This document shows, one piece after another, positions 60,817-64,000 of a stretch of 64,000 nucleotides of DNA. The DNA is from Achromobacter aloeverae. GTDB lineage: Bacteria > Pseudomonadota > Gammaproteobacteria > Burkholderiales > Burkholderiaceae_B. The notes beneath the pieces are model-generated. The model saw nothing but the letters and a program-made list of their open reading frames with translations. It made no database searches and was not told the DNA's origin. Each line of letters opens with the position of its first letter. Positions within the stretch are counted from its first letter, which is position 1. Where the stretch lies: contig NZ_PYAL01000001.1 in NCBI RefSeq assembly GCF_004121055.1, forward strand, positions 1,116,001 to 1,180,000. Reading direction: 5' to 3'. Made by a program: the position numbers and the translations under genes.

Positions 60817-60996
60817 GTGATCGACCATAACACCATCCTTTTGACCGACGAACTGGAACGTCAGCTGATGCGCCAGGCGATCGAAGAACAATTCCGTCCC
60901 CGTCCGCTGCGCGCGCTGGGCAAGCTGCTGAGCAAGATGGTTCAAGCCGTCCGCTCGCCGGCCCAGCGTCACAGCGGTGAAACCGCCAACGCCTAA
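60817..60996 (+). CDS. Small hypothetical protein, 59 residues
   Basis: Not recognised. From GTG at 60817 (frame also open upstream) it reads as a soluble helical protein: an acidic first part (TILLTDELERQLMRQAIEEQ), then a basic amphipathic helix (RPRPLRALGKLLSKMVQAVR) that could contact membrane or nucleic acid. No cysteines, no signal peptide. The strong promoter at 60678-60718, about 100 nt upstream, and two terminators after it show it is a real transcription unit. Confidence 0.65.
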   Translation: MIDHNTILLTDELERQLMRQAIEEQFRPRPLRALGKLLSKMVQAVRSPAQRHSGETANA

Positions 60997-61033
60997 AAAG
61001 AGATAACGGCGTCAGTTTCTGTACCGATCCCCT

Positions 61034-61088
61034 TGGGGGCTGCAAAGCCCCTTTTCAAGACCCGTCACCTGGTGACGGGTTTTTTTTT
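61034..61088 (+). terminator. Tandem terminators after the small-protein gene
   Basis: First hairpin GGGGC/GCCCC (61036-61040, 61047-61051) then TTTT; second ACCCGTCACC/GGTGACGGGT (61060-61069, 61071-61080) followed by TTTTTTTT. Confidence 0.92.
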
Positions 61089-61217
61089 ACCTGCGGTCTC
61101 CCACCCGGGCACAGGGTCCGTTTTTTTAAAGGGACGGCGTTCGCGGATGCCCGTGCATGCTGCGACGCAGCGTTCATGGCCGTGGCGCCATCGGCCGTAG
61201 CTGCGGATAATGGGCGC

Positions 61218-61784
61218 ATGCCTTCGTCCTTCCCGTCCTCCGCAGTCTTCCCTTCTCCCTCGCAGGATGCCGCGCCGCCCCGGCTGCGCCGCTTCGCCTG
61301 CATGATGTACGAGGCCGTGCTGCTGTTCGGCGTCGTTTTCCTGGCGGGATATCTGTTCGATACGCTGACGCAAAGCCGTAGCGGGCTGATGTACCGCCAC
61401 GGCCGGCAGGCCTGGCTGTTTTTTGCCCTGGGCGTGTACTTCATCAGTTGCTGGCGCCGCAACGGGCAGACCCTGCCCATGAAGACCTGGAACATCCGGC
61501 TGGTGGATCGCGCCGGCCGTGCCCCTTCGATGGCGCGTCTGGTCCTGCGGTATCTGCTGGCCTGGATACTGCCCCTCGCGGCCGCCGGCCTGATCCTGGG
61601 CGCGACCATCTGGAGCGGCTGGCCCACCATGCAGTTGCTCATCGTCGCCGCGCCCTTCGCCATCTTTCCGGGCAGTTGGCTGGATCGGGATGGGCAATTC
61701 CTGCACGATCGCCTCGCGGGGACGAAGCTGGTCAATGTCGCGCGCGAGACAACAAAAAGTATCAAACCGGCCGCCTCAATGTAA
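61218..61784 (+). CDS. RDD-family membrane protein
   Basis: A 188-residue integral membrane protein. RLRRFACMMYEAVLLFGVVFLAGYLF is the first helix with its R-x-x-A/D pattern; SWRRNGQTLPMKTWNIRLVDRAGRAPSMARLVLRYLLAWI and SWLDRDGQFLHDRLAGTKLVN follow, as is usual for RDD proteins. Three or four helices. Function of the family is unknown (transport or sodium-proton exchange has been proposed for some). Position after the tandem terminators implies its own promoter. Confidence 0.85.
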   Translation: MPSSFPSSAVFPSPSQDAAPPRLRRFACMMYEAVLLFGVVFLAGYLFDTLTQSRSGLMYRHGRQAWLFFALGVYFISCWRRNGQTLPMKTWNIRLVDRAGRAPSMARLVLRYLLAWILPLAAAGLILGATIWSGWPTMQLLIVAAPFAIFPGSWLDRDGQFLHDRLAGTKLVNVARETTKSIKPAASM

Positions 61785-61868
61785 CAATTTTTCCGGCGCA
61801 AGCGCGCGTCGGGCCGCGGGCAAGATGCCCAACCAGCCCCGGATTTATAAGGGAAATCCCTAGACCTC

Positions 61869-61886
61869 TATATCCATACGGATATA
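61869..61886. promoter_or_regulatory. Inverted repeat upstream of the DUF2167 gene
   Basis: TATATCC-ATAC-GGATATA, perfect 7-bp arms; GGGAAATCCC (61851-61860) lies just before. They sit in the 252-bp gap before the DUF2167-M50 pair and are the only notable elements there. Confidence 0.4.
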
Positions 61887-62036
61887 TCGGGGGTAGGCGC
61901 GAGCGCCTTACGGCAGAGCAGGGAGCCGGTGGCCTTACCTTTGGCCACATATTGGCGGCGTGCGTTCAGAAAATCGTCAGCCGGCCGCTCCGACAATTGC
62001 GCCGGTCAAAAGTTCAACAAAAACCATTCAAAAACC

Positions 62037-62954
62037 ATGTACGCCAAACTGCTCGCATCCCTCGCCATCATCGGCACCACCCTGGGCTTCGCGCCCACCG
62101 CCTCTGCTCAGTCGGAAGCCGCGCAACGGGAAATCCAGGCCGCCACGGAAGCGGCCTTCCGCGCCGCCCAGGACAGCGGCGTCGTCCATCTCGGCGACCA
62201 GGCGACGCTCAAGCTGCCGCCCAATACGATCTTCGTGCCGCGCGCCCAGGCCAACCGGCTGATGGAAGCCTACGGCAACGGCAGCGACGACACGCTGCTG
62301 GGCCTGTTCATGCCGCCGGCGGACTCACCGGACGACTGGATCGTCACGGCCAACTTCGAAAAGGCCGGCTACATCAAGGATGACGACGCGAAGAACTGGG
62401 ACGTCAAGGAATTGCTGCAAAGCCTGCGCGACGGCACCGAGGACCAGAACAAGGAACGGCGCGCGCGCGGCATCGCCGAACTGGAAGTGGTGGGCTGGGT
62501 GCAGGCGCCGCAATACGACAGCGCCCACCAGCGCCTGGTGTGGTCGGTCGAAGGCCGCGACAAGGGCGGCGCCTCCGATGCGGACTCGACCGTCAACTAC
62601 AACACCTACGCCCTGGGCCGGGACGGCTACATCAGCCTGGACCTGCTGACCAGCAAGAGCCAGGTCGCGGCCCAGAAACCCGCCCTGATCGCCCTGCTGG
62701 ACAACCTCAGCTACAACGACGGCAAGCGCTACGCCGACTTCAACTCGTCGACCGACAAGGTCGCCGAATACGGCCTGGCGGCGCTGGTGGCCGGCGTGGC
62801 GGCGAAGAAGCTGGGCTTGCTGGCGATCATCGCCGCCTTTGTCGCCAAGTTCGGCAAGCTGGCCATCCTGGCCATCGCCGCGGGCGGCGGCGCGTTCTTC
62901 AAGATCTTCCGCCGCAAGAAGTCGGAAGAGCCGAAGTCGCCGGGCGCCGTCTGA
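62037..62954 (+). CDS. DUF2167 membrane-anchored protein
   Basis: A 305-residue protein with a signal peptide (residues 1-24, ends TASAQ), a periplasmic body containing GVVHLGDQATLKLPPNTIFVP, WIVTANFEKAGYIKDDDAKNWD and VVGWVQAPQYDSAHQRLVWSVEGRDKG, and one or two C-terminal membrane helices (about 245-285) with a basic tail. These motifs are typical of DUF2167 proteins, whose role is unknown. It is followed 25 bp later by an M50 protease gene, suggesting a linked membrane or envelope function. Confidence 0.88.
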   Translation: MYAKLLASLAIIGTTLGFAPTASAQSEAAQREIQAATEAAFRAAQDSGVVHLGDQATLKLPPNTIFVPRAQANRLMEAYGNGSDDTLLGLFMPPADSPDDWIVTANFEKAGYIKDDDAKNWDVKELLQSLRDGTEDQNKERRARGIAELEVVGWVQAPQYDSAHQRLVWSVEGRDKGGASDADSTVNYNTYALGRDGYISLDLLTSKSQVAAQKPALIALLDNLSYNDGKRYADFNSSTDKVAEYGLAALVAGVAAKKLGLLAIIAAFVAKFGKLAILAIAAGGGAFFKIFRRKKSEEPKSPGAV

Positions 62955-62979
62955 TTGCCGGTGCCGGCCAGCCGATCCC

Positions 62980-63699
62980 GTGAAACTGCTACTGCTCCTG
63001 CTGTCCGGCCTCAAGTACCTGAAGTTCAGCAAAGTGCTGCTGTCCGGCGGCACCATGCTGCTATCGGTACTGGGCTACGCGCTCGTCTTCGGCTGGCCGT
63101 ACGCGGCCGGTTTCGTGGCGCTGATCTTCGTGCACGAGATGGGGCACTACATGGCGGCCCGGCAACGCGGGCTGGCCGTGGGCGCCCCCACCTTCATTCC
63201 CTTCATCGGCGCCTGGGTCGAGTTGAAGGACATGCCGCACGATGCCGAGACCGAAGCCTACGTCGGACTCGGCGGTCCCTTCCTGGGCACGGTGGCCGCG
63301 CTGTGCTGCTACCTGGTCGCCCGTAACGAAGGCAGCCGCCTGCTGCTCGCCCTGTCCTACGCGGGCTTCTTCATCAACCTGTTCAACCTGATCCCGCTGT
63401 CGCCCTTCGACGGCGGCCGCATCACCGCCGTACTATCGCCCCGCATCTGGCTGGTCGGCGTGCCCGTCCTCGCGGCGCTATTCTTCTATCGGCCCAGTCC
63501 CATGCTGATTCTGGTCGCCGTGCTCGCAGCGCCCAAGGTCATCCAGGCATGGCGCTACGATCCGGCGGCGCCGGAGAACCAGGCGTACTACGCCACCAGC
63601 GTGGCCACCAAGGCGGGCTACGCCGCCGTCTATCTGGGCCTGGTGGGCCTGCTGGCCATCATGGCCCACGACGTCCATGAGATGCTGGGCGGGGCATGA
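62980..63699 (+). CDS. Site-2 protease family (M50) membrane metalloprotease
   Basis: A 239-residue intramembrane zinc protease. HEMGH at residues 52-56 (LIFVHEMGHYMAARQRG) supplies the zinc histidines, and NLIPLSPFDGGRI the third ligand, Asp144. About five helices. The first residues from the GTG start (KLLLLLLSGLKYLKFSKVL) are the usual N-terminus. GTG at 62980 is chosen; Shine-Dalgarno weak, so coupling with the DUF2167 gene is likely. Substrate unknown. Confidence 0.9.
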   Translation: MKLLLLLLSGLKYLKFSKVLLSGGTMLLSVLGYALVFGWPYAAGFVALIFVHEMGHYMAARQRGLAVGAPTFIPFIGAWVELKDMPHDAETEAYVGLGGPFLGTVAALCCYLVARNEGSRLLLALSYAGFFINLFNLIPLSPFDGGRITAVLSPRIWLVGVPVLAALFFYRPSPMLILVAVLAAPKVIQAWRYDPAAPENQAYYATSVATKAGYAAVYLGLVGLLAIMAHDVHEMLGGA

Positions 63700-63868
63700 C
63701 ACGCCCAGCGCCAAGCCGGTGCGGGCGCATCCCGAGGGATATGGCCACATGCCGTCGTATATGACGGCCTCCCCCTTGATGTCATAAAGCGTTCACGCGT
63801 TTTTAACGTCGGCGTCATCGCCTGGTGTTTCCATGCTCATGTGGAAGCAGCCTGTGAGGAGGCACGCC

Positions 63869-64000
63869 GTGAACGATATCCGCCCCACCCACTGGCGCAC
63901 GTTGTGGATCTCCGACATACACCTGGGCACCGCGGGGTGCAAGGCGGAGTTCCTCCTGGACTTCCTTGAACACAACGAGGCCGAGACGCTCTATCTCGTC
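63869..64000 (+). CDS. Metallophosphoesterase, LpxH-like (start only)
   Basis: First 44 residues of a calcineurin-like phosphoesterase, cut by the window end. RTLWISDIHLGTAGCKAEFLLDFL contains the D-x-H metal motif of the family and resembles UDP-2,3-diacylglucosamine hydrolase relatives. GTG start with GAGGAGG six bases upstream. Confidence 0.8.
   Translation, partial: MNDIRPTHWRTLWISDIHLGTAGCKAEFLLDFLEHNEAETLYLV

Overview
The window is a stretch of a high-GC betaproteobacterial chromosome, most likely from the Alcaligenaceae (Bordetella/Achromobacter-like). The evidence is the core order leuS-lptE-holA-proA-hemJ, the rpmB-rpmG pair, a DUF4148 protein, and three Bug-family periplasmic receptors for tripartite tricarboxylate-type uptake, a family greatly expanded in Bordetella. 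Everything here was read from sequence alone; no database search was run.

Region 1 (1-10.3 kb) is catabolic and transport. A minus-strand operon runs Bug receptor, class III CoA-transferase, two acyl-CoA dehydrogenases and an enoyl-CoA hydratase, with a divergent LysR regulator. It looks like uptake, CoA activation and oxidation of an unknown organic acid. A three-gene ABC importer with a TrpX-like receptor and an aldo/keto reductase follow.

Region 2 (10.6-28.8 kb) is the most interesting part: a large catabolic supercluster with two local regulators. The GntR/FCD regulator closes an iron/polyamine-type ABC operon. A 14-bp motif, GTTGACAATTTACA, is shared exactly by the promoters of an MmgE/PrpD gene and of the divergent haloacetate-dehalogenase-like hydrolase/PdxA2-like pair, and nearly so by the ABC operon promoter. 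The IclR regulator has a 19-bp perfect-arm palindrome, ATTTCCAT-N3-ATGGAAAT, beside its own gene, and an almost identical copy 8 kb away in front of two further MmgE/PrpD genes and a Bug receptor. The two units flanked by the palindrome converge: one encodes MmgE/PrpD, MmgE/PrpD and Bug; the other an ADP-forming acyl-CoA synthetase, a lactonase-like propeller and a cupin-rubredoxin fusion. Together they suggest an undescribed hydroxy-acid or lactone pathway.

Region 3 (29.2-35.7 kb) is a malonate operon: a MatR-like regulator, malonyl-CoA decarboxylase, an extra enoyl-CoA hydratase, malonyl-CoA synthetase and, in place of a MatC carrier, a Bug receptor. An orphan zinc-ribbon protein resembling the N-terminal module of RES-type toxins follows.

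Region 4 (36-49 kb) is mixed: spermidine-synthase-like protein, thiolase, double tautomerase, cyclopropane fatty acid synthase, Bcr-type MFS pump, rpmB-rpmG, a GT39 membrane glycosyltransferase, a LivJ-like receptor with a long tail, a 2-Cys OhrR/Ohr peroxide system around a DUF4148 gene, a KGG stress protein and a MarR/MFS pair.

Region 5 (50-64 kb) is core: leuS (with a terminator-like hairpin in its leader), lptE, holA, proA, hemJ, an RlmL-like rRNA methyltransferase with a collagen-like N-terminal tail, pxpBC, a small protein with an ordered operator, an RDD protein, a DUF2167 protein, an M50 protease and the start of an LpxH-like phosphoesterase. No rRNA, tRNA, IS element, prophage or CRISPR array was found. 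Short in-frame or intergenic tandem duplications of 6-15 bp recur throughout.
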